From Phoronis australis (taxonomy: Eukaryota > Phoronida > Phoronidae), in contig NMRA01000575.1 in assembly GCA_002633005.1 (NCBI GenBank), positions 102,610 through 166,609 of the forward strand: a DNA stretch of 64,000 nucleotides. The letters are read 5' to 3'. Position numbers and translations under genes: made by a program. Shown piece after piece: positions 48,001-63,000 of the stretch. Under the pieces are notes generated by a model. The model was not told the DNA's origin, searched no databases, and saw only the letters and a list, made by a program, of their open reading frames with translations. Each line of letters starts with the position of its first letter. Positions within the stretch are counted from its first letter, which is position 1.

Positions 48001-51000
48001 AGCTTCCACAATCTGGTTTGGGAGCGTTGCCCCAAAACTACCTTCGTTTGTAGAAAGCGCCTTGAACTGGCTGTATTTGATGCAGCGATTGTGTATAATG
48101 AAGGTGAATTAGGCAGGGTGAATGTTTTTGAAACATTGGGCCTGATACCTGGCTACTGGACTCTCAGTGGGCTTGCAAACATTGACCGTATGCGCCTTGA
48201 CAATGCCTACATTGCTGGATGTAATGACGTTATTCGGCAGAGGCGTGCAGCGCGTGGGCAACGTGGTGACAATAATTACATACCAGGAGGATTCTGAGAC
48301 ATAGACTGGGACATTTTATTAAATAACTGTCAAATGCTGCTCATAATCTTTGGTCTTTCTTTGATTACAAGCTGTTGTGTTCATTTTTATACGCATGTTT
48401 GTCGTTTTCTTACTTCAACAGCGATTTTTGGCCATACTGTATTTTTCGCCTTCCAAAGCAGACTTGAAACATCATATCTCAATAAGTATTAAAGATAACT
48501 GCTTGAAATTTTCAGGGTAGATTCACAGTACTATTCTACATGTTATGAACTAAGTTTGAAAGTGAAGTCCAACCCAATTTCATTTTAGCTATGGTTAAAT
48601 GAGGGTTGAATGATATTTTTTAGCAGAAATATGAAAAATCGTGTGTAAATCTCGAGCAAAAACACCCAGTGGAATGTCTCTAGTTCATAACATGCAGCTC
48701 ATTGGTATAAATCATTTTGCTAAGTTTCAAATTGATTGGATAAATACTTTTTAGTCCACAGTGTTTCAAAGTGTGCTATGTTTTTCAGTCTGGGTCATGC
48801 GGCGGCCATTTTGAATTGCTGATGATATGCAAATTAAGTTGTCAAAACACTTGAAAGCAATTTATTATGCTAAAATGAACCTCATATTTACCTATCTGTT
48901 ATGTAAATGTCTGCTTATTGTTTGTTTGCAACCTTTCCAGTTATCTACAAGTTAGAGGAAAACGGCCATTTTTGTGAAATTTTTGGATGGACAGTTTGGA
49001 TTACTAATTTGCATATTTTTCAAGGAGTATTCAAGTAATGACCTGAGAAATGATTGACAAGTTATTTAGAATGGAATTTAACTGTCTAAAAGCAAATTGT
49101 GTGCTTATGCTGAATATAATTATTGAAAACCACTGAAATTCAGACTTGTGTCTTTTAATGGGCTAATTAGCATAATTTATGCATAATTATTGACTTGTAT
49201 GGTAACTTCCACCAAATTACAGTCTCTTTACAACCTTCTGTACAAATTACAACCTTGAAAATTTCTTTTTACCTTTCCCACAGACTATGTTTTTGGATGT
49301 GTAAATGTCCTAATTTGGGGGCTAGCCTTGCCTTAATTCAAGAACTCATTAATCAATCAAGTAATCAATCAATTTTGCATGAATATTGTGAAGTGTAATC
49401 CTGTAAACCTGTGGAAGCGTCTTTCTGCCGAGGCAATTAAAATTAGGCTTACAAAATTAACTCAATTTGTTTTACACCCACTCCTTTCAGTCAGAGGATC
49501 GTATGAGAGTCTTGGTGCCATACATGTAGGTACTACGGTACATAATAGTTATTATGAGAAGAATGTGCTCTTTTCTAGCGCCATCTCAAGTACAGGATCT
49601 TGTTATTGAGACTGGCAACGCCACCAGCACTTCACTAACAGTTGTATGGAAAGAGCCCGAAAGTAATGGGTGTCCCATTGAAGAATATCGGCTCACATAT
49701 AGACTAGTCAAGGTGTTTCAGTGCACAGACGAACACAGTGGAGACAAAGTAACGGAAATCCTTCACACGACGAGAAAGGGTATCACGGGTCTCAAACCAA
49801 ACTCAAAATACATCATAAAGGTTGCTGCTAAAACAAAATCCATTGGTGAAGAAAGGTTAATATACGGAAATACCCTTGAACATGGTGAGTGCGATGAAAA
49901 CGTAAAAGACACGGACAAAGTGTAGCTCAATCTCACAATTAAAAATGTTTGCACTGGGTGTGAAATCCTTAATTATTATTTATAAGCGAGGAATAGCTCA
50001 TTACAAGTGGGATGCTCACTGCGGGTTTAATTCACTTTGAAAGTGGATTTATTTACTTTAAATAGTCTGCCTACTTTCAGTGCCGCATTTTGGACCTGTA
50101 TCCCGCAGTCCCGCCCCTTCTTGACTTACAGCGAAATCGGGTCACCTTGACATACGGATACGGACGTCTTTGAGCGTTGCTTTTCACTGACTTTTTTATC
50201 GTGTTATAAAAAGAAAACTTAGCGTAATACGGCAGTGGGAAACAGACGGGTGGTCTTTGCTAAACCTATCCGTCTATAACAGTTGGGAGTAAAGAGAAAC
50301 CGGCTCTGGCTTTGCTCCCAGTCGGACTTTGAACCTTGCAATTGGCTTTGGTATGTTTTTTATCGAGATGTTCCCCTTTTTGCAAGGGGTGCCCTATGTT
50401 TCGTTATCGAATGATGGAAACTTCGGATATAAGTTTGATGAATGGTGATCTAGCACTTGTGAACTTAATCATTTAAAAAATGAAGGAAAACTGGCATTTT
50501 ACATCGTCTCGCCTGAAACTTACTTATCTGGAACGCTCATCCCTTCATGCAGTGCACGTCGTCAGGGTGAACATCTCTTATTAAAATTTATCTGTTTCTC
50601 CGTCATTTTGAGTAAAAGTCAGTCGTAGTTACCCCGCTGTTTTTTTTAATATCCAATATACAACACCTATCCTATGACAAATGTAACTTTCTGTAATTTT
50701 CCAATGGTGAAGCGCGTGTTGACGCAGCTCTGTGTACACTGACTTAATTGTAAGGATAATAAAAATTGCTATGATAGTAATAGTAACAGTAGCAATAATC
50801 ATTCTGTGAGTCACAAAAGTATTAACAAGATACTCTACAGCGTGAGATTATTTTTCACTGGTACAACTTGTAGAGATGCCACGGATGACTGCAGCAAATA
50901 AAAATCGTTAAGTTTTGACACAAAACGCAATCATTTGTACAGCTCCAATACACAAATAAAAGCATGTGCATTGTTTCTATGCTTCTTGGAAACGATTGAT

Positions 51001-54000
51001 TTTTTCAGTTTTGAACACATTACGTAAAGTACATGTACGTGTTATTTGAATGTCAATAATGCCAATAATATCTGCGCTTTATACGAGGGAGTTTGACGTA
51101 AATGAGTTACAAAGAACACTTACTTGCCAGTAAAATCTCTTTTGGATATTCATATTTCAGATGATAATATTTGTATGTAGGCGTTATCACGTACCGACCA
51201 AATTTGAAACGATGTATACCTCGATTGAATGGCTGACTCTAATGCAATCTTCATTTAAAAATGTCTTCAGCGCCATCAGGCAATGTTTCCGTAACTATCC
51301 TCACCAAGGGCACTCGGTCAGTTTCAATCACCGTCTCAAACCTGAATTGTCAAGACAGAAATGGAGTTATAACTCACTACGAATACATTATTACTAACGA
51401 CGGAACCACGTGCTTCACTGCCTCAATCAATACGAACGGGTCGTTTACCGAAATTCAATCGGATATAACCGGCCTGGTTCCCGGCAACTCATTCACTGTA
51501 CGGGTTCGTGCTCATACTTCTGCTGGTTCAGGGCCTTGGAGTGATGGCGCCAGATTCACTACGTTAGAGGAGGGTGAGTTACCAAGAAAGTTGATAGACT
51601 TTTAGGAAAGCGTTTTGTGCTTGTCTACTCTTAAAATATTAGTTTCATAACTTTTTCATACAGGTACCAACACGAAAAAACGAAAGATGAGGCATAGTGT
51701 TTGGCGTGAACTAATGTTACAATTTACCCTAGACTTCTTTACTGCAGCAGAGAAGCTTATACTTGTCCAATTCTGCTTGTAGATTCGCAAGTGCTACACT
51801 GACACTTGGCGTACATGTAGTGCGGTAATAATTGATAACATGAAACAATACGAATAGTTGATGCGAATGTAATAATAATGTTTAGTTTTGCTGCAAACCC
51901 GCCTTGTGACATTTAAATGATACTACGTTCTATTCTATTGCTACTCATCACACCAATAATAAATACAGCTCCACCATCACCGAAGAATCTAAGTGTGGTA
52001 GATATGAGCCCAACATTCGTCATTATTGGATGGATGCCACCGTGTCCCCCTAACGGCGTTATAAGGGAATATCAGCTAAATCACCAAAGTCTGAACGTCA
52101 CTGATGACAAGAACATAACGACGTGCACAGATTGTTCGTCTTTGAAGCTCCTTAACTTGAAGATGAATAACACATACGAATTTAAGGTAAGGTTGAACTG
52201 AATGGTCCTTGTAATGCCTTTCCACGAGGCCTGACTTATTAATCTACCTGTTTAGGCCTACATGGAAAACGGACTTATCGTCACCATATGCCACCATCAG
52301 TCTAGATTCATCAGATAGGCCTAGCTGTGTTCGTTCAAGTTACATAACTCGTTGGAATCCACCTTTGTCATTGATTTCATCATGAATTTAGCATTATCTC
52401 TCCTGTCATCACTTGTAGTGCAAGCATTATATAGAAATTTCTACGATGTCGCATGGAAAGCAGAGATGTATGTTTCGTTACATCCACATTGTAGATTCGA
52501 GCAAAGACCACTGACTGGGGCAACTGGAGCCGATCCATTTACAAGACTGTTAAAGAGGGAGGTAGGGCTCAAAACTACGTCTTTGTTGGCTTCACATGAT
52601 CGCTGCTAAGTTGCATGAAATACATGTACATGTACAATGTATACAGCATGACATGCATTGTTGTGCGACATTGAGTTGTGTACAACTTGATTTGTTTTGC
52701 CTTGACATCACTAGAGATGAACTTTCCTGACCATTCTGTCAAAGTTAAAGGACACGTGTCCCTCGTTTACAGTGTATATAGTGTTTGTATCTTACACGCA
52801 TGTGATATTACGACTAGAAGCTCAATATGTATACCACTTTCACCACTTTCAGTTCCTGAAATGCCACAGAACGTTTTGTGCAAGGACAGAACACCAAAGT
52901 CACTTACTGTTCACTGGGTTGAACCAAGCCGAAAAAATGGATTGTTAACACACTATAAGGTATGTTGACATTCCATACTTACAATATGGAATGAAAACCG
53001 GTAGTTTTGATCATTTGTTCACTATTTCAGCGTATGTGCTGTAATGCTGTCTCGCTGTTGTGTAATTGAGCAACGTGAAATTTGATTTAATTGCCCCTTT
53101 ATATTTCAAAAACGTTTCAAAACAGGAAAGCAAACAACCTATCGAAGATAACGTCTGTGTCGTTCAAAAAGGAACATGAACAAGTTTTTATATGGTTAAT
53201 GTGGCTACAGTGGAGTTTGAGCGACATCTACAGGTGATCAGACGCACAGTCATAGACTGAGATGCGCAACAGTGGAATGGCATTCGTGAATAGGTCTGAA
53301 AGGTACCATACAATCGTACGCTGGAACTTTGAAGCACATATCAGAACCTTGTATCATCACCTTGAACTATTGAAACACGAAAGAATCATAAAATAATTTG
53401 TACCAAGAAAAATGATGCAAACGGAATGCAAAATTAAGGATTGTTCTAAAACCCCTCCACCCCCTCATCTCACGACCCCCCAACTCACGACCCACTACCC
53501 CGCCGACCCATGACCCACATTCCTCTACACTCATTCTACACAAGCTCGACTCTCTCTGAACATAGAACAAGCGCTGACTTGCAGGACCAGTAAGTTGGGC
53601 CGTGAACCCGGCTGGCTTTTCCCTGTTTTTTTGCATATTTAAGAGAGTCGATCTGGCAATCTGAAAGCCAAATCAGAAAAAAAAAACAACGCGAACAAAT
53701 GAAAATAAAGTCCATCCAACGTTACAAACCTCGTTCCAGGCAGGCTGTATTCGTCTCGTCTGCTCATCACTGAATGGCAAATTTAAGCTTTTTGATAAAG
53801 TGCGAGAAACCGACTGTTAACTAGAAAGTATCTCAATTATATGTGGAGTGTATTGTAAATGAGAGTACAACTGAAAGCAAAAAATAAAAATGTGAAATTA
53901 CGTACATTCACGTTGACGTATTCTCTCCATAAGATAAGTGGAACAGGGCCATTGGTTACCGCTCGTGGAACTAAATGTATTTCCGTGACAACGATAGCGC

Positions 54001-57000
54001 GCTTACTATCTGGTATTTCACATCACGTTCGCACGTTTTGAGTAATGGTTCGTGCACTTGATTCGTGATTTTGCGGTTTGTTTGTGAACATTCTTTTCGA
54101 AGAGGAACATTGTACTGATGAGAACCTGTGCTAAATGGTAACTTATGTTTTTATGCCGCTGTTACATTCGTGGCATACATTTAGCAATCAATTTCATTTC
54201 AGTAACTGTTCACAAAATACTGTCAACCACAACAGGCTATCTGTCCTTTTAGTTATCTTGGAATGCTGCACATGAGAAGCCGTCGCCAGTTCCCGTGAAA
54301 CCAACTATCCGGAAGTTTACCGTTCCTGATCTGAATCCAGGGACGCGATATACCGTGCAAGTGGCGGCGAGAACTTCAGTTGGCTTTGGACCACCGGCGA
54401 CTGTAATCTGCTGGACGGGTTTATCTGGTAGATATCAACAATGCGCTCACCAGTTGCATATAGTTCCTTTTTATCACATTTTTTTGCAATTCAAGCACGT
54501 TTCCCATAATTGTTAACGTAGTACATGAAGGACCATTTATTTTATGAATTGTTTGCGACTATGACTGCCTCTCATTGTCGCTGTTGCGTGATCTTCAAAA
54601 GATTCAATGGCCGTTTTCAAAACTTTCCTGACTGGAAGAATTGGGTTTCATTTCTGTTCTGGTCCGTTCTTCACACCAGAACATGACATTGGGCACACCT
54701 AAGAACTTTTCGGTGGTCCCACACCTCCAAAGAGTAGTACGTAGAAGGAGTGTTCTTGGATAGACATTTGTATGACATGAATGCGAATATATGGGTTAAT
54801 TATGAATCCGCTCAAAGACTTGTGTTCATAGATATACCGATCAGTGTAACAGTTAAGCAAGACTCTCCGAAGGCCTGGGATTCAACAGCTTAGATAAAAC
54901 ATTATGGGGAGAACGTTGATTTGAGTAAGTAATACAATGTATGGAGGGGGTCCCCACCTTGTTTGTTTTGCGTTGATGAGGTTCGCGAGGGAAATAAGTG
55001 GACGCGGTCTTATTGCTTTTGTCGGGACCATCGGACTGTTGCTCACATTTGAATAAGAAGACATACAGTGGTACAGGCGTGCATGATATGACCTTGAACC
55101 AATTTAATATCATTATGCAGACTTACCAAAGCTTCAAATATCGAAGATAGACACAGACGAAATGACATCAACTACTGCAGTGCTACCTATTGTACCAGTA
55201 ACAGATTATCCAAACAGCATTGATATCAAGTAAGTCAACAGTTTTTTTTGGGAAACGAAGGATTTTATATTTCCTATACTTTTGTAAAAAGTCCTATTTT
55301 CGCGTCAGTATAGAAATGATCGAATGTGTATTTTTAATAAAAGTGTATACTGAAAAAGTAATATCGTAAGGATAGTGAGTACTCTTTACTGCTGGAGGAA
55401 GGAAATGCAGAATAGTTGATAAAACCAAGAAACATTCAAATCCAGGTCTTTCGATTCATCATAAATAAAAAGAACATTGGGTCACTTAAGCTATATGTAC
55501 TCAAAACCAGTTCTTTGAACAGGACGTGTTTCATATCCTATACCACTGTGCGCTCAGAATGCACTAAGCATTATAACAGTACAAACTCCTCTTGTAAAAC
55601 TGTTGATCATCTGTGCATGTTAAAGGGCAGAAAACTCCTTCACGAGCAATGTTTTCTTTAAGTTTTTGCATCCATTCATTACATTTGACAAGAACATCTA
55701 TAGCCTAATGTCCAAATCCAGTTCTTTTAGTCTTCACTGCCAATTCTAGGGGCTATTTCCTCAAAATGGCCTGTGTATACAGGCTGTTGCATGACCATCT
55801 CAACTAAGGCTAATCGTCTTGTGGATATTTTGATAGTTACTGATGTTAAGTATACATGTATGTTTTCATAGTTATGAAATGAAATATTGTAAACCATATG
55901 GCAGTTACAGAATTCCTGTTTTCCTATTTTTGACATACAGTGTACAGTTTACAATAGGCAGAAGATAATAAGAAAGAATATACGCATTGTCAGCTAACGA
56001 AGCATTTTGTTTCAAATCCTTAATTTATTTGGAAACAGGTTTTATCTTATTGTCGTCGAAAGGGAGAAAATTATCTCCCGCAGAAGGAGAGAAGCTATCG
56101 ATGTCTCCACATTAAAAGGTTATGAGGAGGCGACGTCTAGTGGTGATTCTCGATATATAACTGCTAACTTGACCTACACAGAGGTCGAAACAAGGAAGAC
56201 ATTCGTTGTTGGAGACCAAAAGACGTACGGTGGATACAAAAACGTTCAACTTAAAGCAGGGGGCAGATACAGATTCCTGATTGGAGTTTATGTTCAGAAT
56301 GACTTCGTAAGTAGCTTGATGTTAAAAAAGCTCTCAAGCAATAATTCAAGCCAAGTGCTGATTTATTTTCTTATTCAGGTTTGATCAGTGAGTCTTATTC
56401 TCTTTGGTTTCTGCGTTCTCCTTTTCACTCTTTACATACATGTACCTACAGTGTATAAGGTGTTTGAATCTACAAGACTCAATATGCAACCCCAAAACAC
56501 TCTAGAAGGTGATGTAAATAGGCTGTAAGTCAGTGTTGATATGATGTACATGTACAATGTACGTGGATTGGTGCATCAACGCTGACAACATCACATCACT
56601 GTTGTTTTATACCTGGAAAAACAAGACCTTATTTAGTAATTCAAATTTTGAAAGACATTTTCAATGAAAATAAAGATTAGTTTTTTTTGTTCCGTGTAGT
56701 GTTACATTCTTTGATTTAAAACGATGCGCTTGCTTCTTTAGTGAAACTGACTTTTGTTTTCTTTTGTTTTAGGAGAATAAAACTCAGTTTCAAGTTCTTG
56801 AATTTGAGGGACTGGCATCCAGTGAATTCATAGAAGGTGACTCTTATGAACCTTTTATGCCTTTCAGTTCATTGAAGTAAGATTGTGAACCTTCGTGATC
56901 ACTCCATTTGAAATGATCGTGTTTTTGCGTTTGTAAAACACCAGCTAAAAATGATGTGTCTCATTAAAACTGTGACTTCCTGGAGAACTCTCCGTACAAG

Positions 57001-60000
57001 TATACCAGGAAAAAACAGTTTGTAAAGGAATTGAGGTTTTAAAGAAAACACCCCAACTGATACACTTCCAATTCCAAACATTACGCAATCGTTTTTGGTA
57101 GTGGAATAACAAATAATAAAACTTTGCCTTGTTTCATTAGGGTAACGAGGAAGTATTACCATACTCATTTATATAAAATAGTCTCACTGAACGAGACTTT
57201 CGCGAGATTGTAATGGTAACTGGTTCTCTGTTTGAAAACTAGTACTTCATTTGCATATGTATAATTTAATGAGACATACCATCTTTAATGTTTACGATTT
57301 CATTCACGTTTGTAGCCTACAATTTAGAATGAAATGAGTTTAATGGTATTCCCATCTAAAGTGTTAATGAAACCCAGGATTTCGATAACAAGATCATTTT
57401 ACTGAGTTACCCACCACATGGAGTTGCGGATTCTTGGTTTGAATCCAGTCCAAGTCTGCTATGTAACCAGTTTTCAGTATGCCTGTATTTGAATGGAGCA
57501 TGACATTTATCAAAAAAGGACTGTATATTAACTCACTCTATTTGTCTTATGGTTTTCGGGATAGCTTGTTCTCAAAATGTTATATAAAGTCGAATTATAA
57601 CCACCTCCGTTACTGGTATCCAAGATCAAAGTCTAGGATGAGAAGGACATTGTTACTATAGTGAATAAATTATGACTAATTCTTTATTCTCCATCGATGT
57701 CAGCAAAGAACTTTAAACAAGACAGGATGACAACGATTGGTGGCGCTTGTGGTGGTGTTGCAGCATTCCTATTGGTTCTAGCATTGGTAGTTTTCATTGT
57801 TCGGAGGTGAGAACACACGGTTTCATTCTCAGTCACCGTAAACGGTGAAATACTTGACGGTTATAGATTTTACAAACAACTAAAGTAAACGATGTACGAT
57901 TGTTAGATTACTTATGTAAATAAGTTAACAAAAACATGTTGACAACGTGGTCTGAGTTTTTTGGATTTTTTAACTGTTGCATTCGTAGAAAGAGAACGAA
58001 TACAAATGAGAGTAAAATATAATAGTCTATTTACTCGGAGAACTACAAGAAGGGGTGAGAGCGTGGTCTGTTGGCGTAATTTCCACGTGAACAAACTGTA
58101 ATGAAATCCACACCTAATGCTGTCAATACATTAGCAATAAAACGGTTTTCCAAAACAGCTTTTTAAACAAAGATATATGCATAAAAATGTGGCCGACCAA
58201 ACCCGCAAGCAAACATTGAAGTATCAGTTCAATCATCAACTGAATTGTTTTTGGAAACTTTCTGCCACAATCAAAGTCAGAGACCAATGCATTTTTGTAT
58301 CAATGAGTGAATACGAGTTTTGTCGTAGTTTTTCGTGATATTGTATTACCAAACTAGACGCAATATATATGGCCAAAGTTCAATCTCTATGTCCTCTTGG
58401 TCATTGTTAGACGAAGACAGCAGGCTGAAAACAAGAGCACCTCCTCAGATCTGCGCCTAGACGACATCAAAACAGACGGTAAGTGTCCATTGTACACAAT
58501 TTGTGTCTTACTGTGGTTCAATGTACTTATCATATTACATGTACATACTACGGCTAAACCTGTCCACGAAGTTGTTGATGGAGTCCCACCTCGTATTCGT
58601 GGAATGAAAGATTGGCATACGTCTTGCGACGGTTTTGAGTTCCGGGTTCTCCATTCGTGACCTAAGCTAGCTCACATATTGGGTAGAAGTCCAATAAAGG
58701 GTTACAAACCTGCGCGCTAGCTACAACTGTGTAACAGACTGAGCTCAAGCCAGTTTGCCACATGTTGTCTGCACTCTTTAGATTGGACTGCTGATAAGCA
58801 ACCTGCACTAGATTTTAAAGGGAAGAAGTATCTGCTTGGATGCGCCAATACACAGCAGCTGGCACGGAAAACTGTCACGGGAGTAGCATCTGTGCAGATA
58901 TCCGATTCGGTTTGACGTTGTCTTAGACTGCCAAGATTTTAGCTATTAGTGCTTTAGGGTTATGTAAGCACATACAGATGTTCCTGTTTGAATCTTAGAA
59001 TGGCATTGCAGGAAGACGCGTAGTGTTCAAATTAATTGCAACCCTGCATCTGATTTCGGTTAGAATTACAATTCTGGAGGTGGTAACGGTAGTGGAAATT
59101 GTCGTATGACATGTCACTAAAAATGGTTATAGTCGAAACTATTTTTCTTACAAGAGTTTTGACATTGCATTAAATATATTTGTTTGGCAATCCCTTGAAT
59201 GGTTATAATTCCAAACAGAATCTACCAATGGCTACGAAAATGCGTACGTGAATGCCGAACCGATGAATGGAAGTCCCCAACCGTGCAACCCACTTCTGTC
59301 GGAGCCAGTTTACGAAGATTTCAATAAATCAATCAAAGTTGAAGATTTGGTGTGGTACGTCGGAAATGCCTTTACTAACGACATAGTTGTGAAAGAATAC
59401 GAGGTACGTAATTTTGGCATTATAACTTCGGCATGTCGCTCACTTTCGTTGAATAAGGCATTGTCCGAACCGGAGAGAACACATTCTACACATTTTGTAC
59501 GTGCGACTTAGAGCATATAGTTGACAATCCGAGTCAAGTTTAATTTGACCGAGTTCGTTCTGTAAAGAATATAAGCTTAACAGTATGTGTTTTTCTGCCT
59601 GCGCCGAGTTAAGATATTCCGTGAACACTCAGTTCCTCTTTTGACAACGTACAGTTAGTTGCTCCTAGAATAAGATGATCCATGACAACATAATGTAAAT
59701 ATCTATCCCAGTTGACTATGTTAACATTCATATAATTACTGATGTTTAGCTTTGCCTTAACGTTTTTGTCCCAAACAAGATAATAGATTAGGTAGAAAAT
59801 GTATGAATAAACGTGCTTGTGCTAAACAATTTTCAAACTTTTTTGTGTAATTTCTGTCTATATTTCGTGCTTGTATTTTTCAGAGTCTCCCCATCGATCA
59901 CATTTTCCCCCATACTGAGGGAATTAAAGAGGAGAATAAAAAGAAAAATCGATTCAAGAACATCTTAGCATGTAAATGATTTATTCAAAGTTGGCTTTGT

Positions 60001-63000
60001 AGTTGTTTACCTATCAATGTTTAGTTTTGCTATGGGTTTTGAAACTTGAAAACATTAACAATCCCCTCTTGAATTTTTGCCAAATTAGTCTGCAACTCAG
60101 GTTACCAAAACTGTGTACATGCGCTATTTTCGACATTGAAATAATTATTTTAGGGTTTGCCAATTCCACAAACTGTAAAACCTTTTGAGATTGGTAATGG
60201 TTTCTACTTTGGATATCGGGTCGTATTACTCTGAACTATAGCATAAGCAGATTTTATCAGCTTGCTAGTGCTAGTTTTTGGCAGCTAAGAATGAAGGCAG
60301 GTAAGTTAAAAACTGCTTTTCATAATGACGTGCTTGGGTCACGAATAGAATGTAAATGGTTGTAAAGTTCAATGATCAGAGGGAGGATATTACTGGGCGT
60401 TGTCTTTGTTACATGTTCTTGCAATTTAGTTTACGTTTTACTTAACCACTCGCTGATATCTCACGTAACTACCGACGCAGTCATCTAAATGTACGTCATA
60501 TCTCTGTCGTTTGTTGTTATTGAATGGCGTGGTATTGACAGTGAGCCTTAAATTTCTAATACAAATTATTATATCCTCCAACATCATTTTCTAGATGACA
60601 AAAATCGCATCGTCCTTGAACTTCTGGCCCACGACATTAATTCTGGCTATGTTAACGCCAGCTACATCGATGGTTACAACCGTCCTAAGGCATTCATTGC
60701 TGCTATGGGTAAGTAATGGAGGCGCATACATCTGTATTGGAATGGAGCGTATTTTTACTCGAGATAGTTTTAGTTTATTTATTAGAGACAAATACGATAG
60801 TAGAAGTGGCCCGTTGTGTTAAATCGAGATATTCACGAATGAATCTTTTGAAATTACCTACTTCACTTTAAATGCTTGGCGACATCTCGCGACGACTTGC
60901 AAACATGAATCCTTCTAGCAGAATTATCAGGAGCCCAACTTTAGTGCATACAATTTTGGTTTATTATTAAGTCACCATGTGGTGTAGGCTCATCGTACGC
61001 GTTTTCCAGGAAAATATTTGAAGTCATTGTCATTGCTTGTACTTTTCACTCATTAGGTCCCAATAGAAACACTGTGGAAGACTTTTGGCGAATGATATGG
61101 CAAGAGCAAATAACACGGATTGTGATGCTAACGAAAAACGTGGAAGATGGGAAGGTAGGACATACATGTACTGTATAACGACAGGCACGTATCATAGATC
61201 ATGTCAAGAAGGGGTCTCAGTGGAAAGACGTCGGTATACTATGACTACATGTAGTTCCACTTCATCCACAAGACTTAACGTAGCACGGTAGTTTCAGGAT
61301 CGTTGACCCCTTAGGAATTCGCGCATGAACACACAGATTATTTTGTTGATATTAGTGTACTATTTCTGCTGAGTTGAAGTATTCGAAGGTAAACTTATTA
61401 CAAGCATAAGCTGCGTTTTAATACGTTTACAAGTTTATCAGATTACTCACGAATGTCTTTCCTCATAATGTTATTACTGCATTCTGAGTCTGATTTTGCT
61501 GCTCCTTGGGTATCTTGCAAGAAGTGTGTTGTGGTATTCTTATGTAGTCCGGTCAATTTTCGGTTCCAGACGGCATAACCTATACGAAATAGCAAAGGAA
61601 GGTTTTTGCTTTGCAGAAAAGGAATCCTCATCAAGTCTCTCTGCGATATAAACGTACACAGAAATCGGAGGGGTGTAATTTATTTGTTCATAGTGGCAAA
61701 CAACATGGCCCTCAAAATCAGTGTTTCTATTTTCTGGGACACCAGTCTTCCTAAGCAGGTGGGAATACCTTGACAAAGCATGTACTCGATTTTAATCTGT
61801 TTAGAAAATTTACCGTCTGCTATTCAAGTTTGCCTGTCTTCTGAGTTTCCGTACGGACTTTTTGCAAATAGCTTTATGTTAGGGAAGGAATTAACCGTCC
61901 TATACTCGAACCCATAGAACGTTTTCTTCGCCATTAAAGGGGCATTTCAACGCTTTGCAATGCTCTTGGACAATTTTGAATGGCACTGAACATGAAGTAG
62001 CTTCGCTATCTTTTTCCAGAAGTGATATATAGTCGGTTGACCTTGTACTATGGGAATTCCACTCTCAAAAGTGTTTTTGATACATAATATCAGGTTCTGG
62101 TCTTCCAGAGTTCTGAGGACAGTGTATAAATTTGTTGAGGTTGGAAGCATAAGGAAACGTTTTTGATTTTTACTCCGTCACATTCCGTTCTCGAGCTGCA
62201 GCGGGTGTCAAACAGTTTGTCCGCTATCATAACTATCAACTTCCAATAACGTTAGAGTGGTGTGGCTGGTTATCGTGTCTGTGATATAACCTTGTTTGCA
62301 TTTCATACAGGACATCCATGTTGCCAATGGTTTCTAGCTAAAGTAGACATATAATTACGCTGCGATGCGTTTTTGTATCTGCTAATCGTGACATCTTGTA
62401 ACCTACATGGTTCGTGGTTGCATTTAATTCTATCAGCAAAAATCATTTAAAGGCAGGTATGCAGCAAATTTACCCAAATACCAAGGTTGACATGGAAAAC
62501 AAATTGCCAACCTCTAAATGTGCACTCCGATTGTCTTATACGGTGTCAAATGCAATGTCGTATACGACACGCGGAAAAAGTGGCGGTACGATCCTGGCGT
62601 ACAATGTACGTGTTCTCCTGAATCAAACGCTTGCCTTATGAAACTCAGACATGCACGTTTTTCAAGCGACAAAAATTGTGTGACTGTTGAGATTGAAAAT
62701 TCTTGTCGGAACACGTGCTCAATTAGTCGTGTATGACAGGACTGTGGTATACGGAAATCGTGTCTGAATGTCTGGACATTGTAAAGGCGGTCTCAACGTT
62801 CCCTATCTCTGATTATAAGTAATTCCTGGACTTCGAGGGAAAGTGACCTCGCTATTGTTCTAGAACATTCCCGGCGTATTAGAAAGGTCACTTGATCAAG
62901 GAACCTTCTTAAACATGGAACCTAGCACCAACCAATTCCCAATTCTTCTGAAGTTCACTTCTTTTCTCTGTAATAAATACATTGGAGGTAGGCTGAATTA

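Larger units (their letters stand above)
44491..49578 (+). other. Intron between exons 15 and 16, holding a transposase gene and a foldback
   Basis: It contains the 45675-45790 hairpin and the transposase gene at 46546-48297. The 1.2 kb after the transposase stop is AT-rich with no recognised element end. I did not find paired terminal inverted repeats around the transposase. Confidence 0.55.

Noticed and set aside
52352-52609. 85-codon plus-strand frame over the receptor micro-exon
   Set aside because: It reads the 52495-52561 exon in the wrong frame; the exon fits FN3 only in phase 0.
57400-57470. GGTTTGAATCCAGTCC, resembling a tRNA T-loop
   Set aside because: No D-arm or anticodon arm with correct spacing could be drawn.
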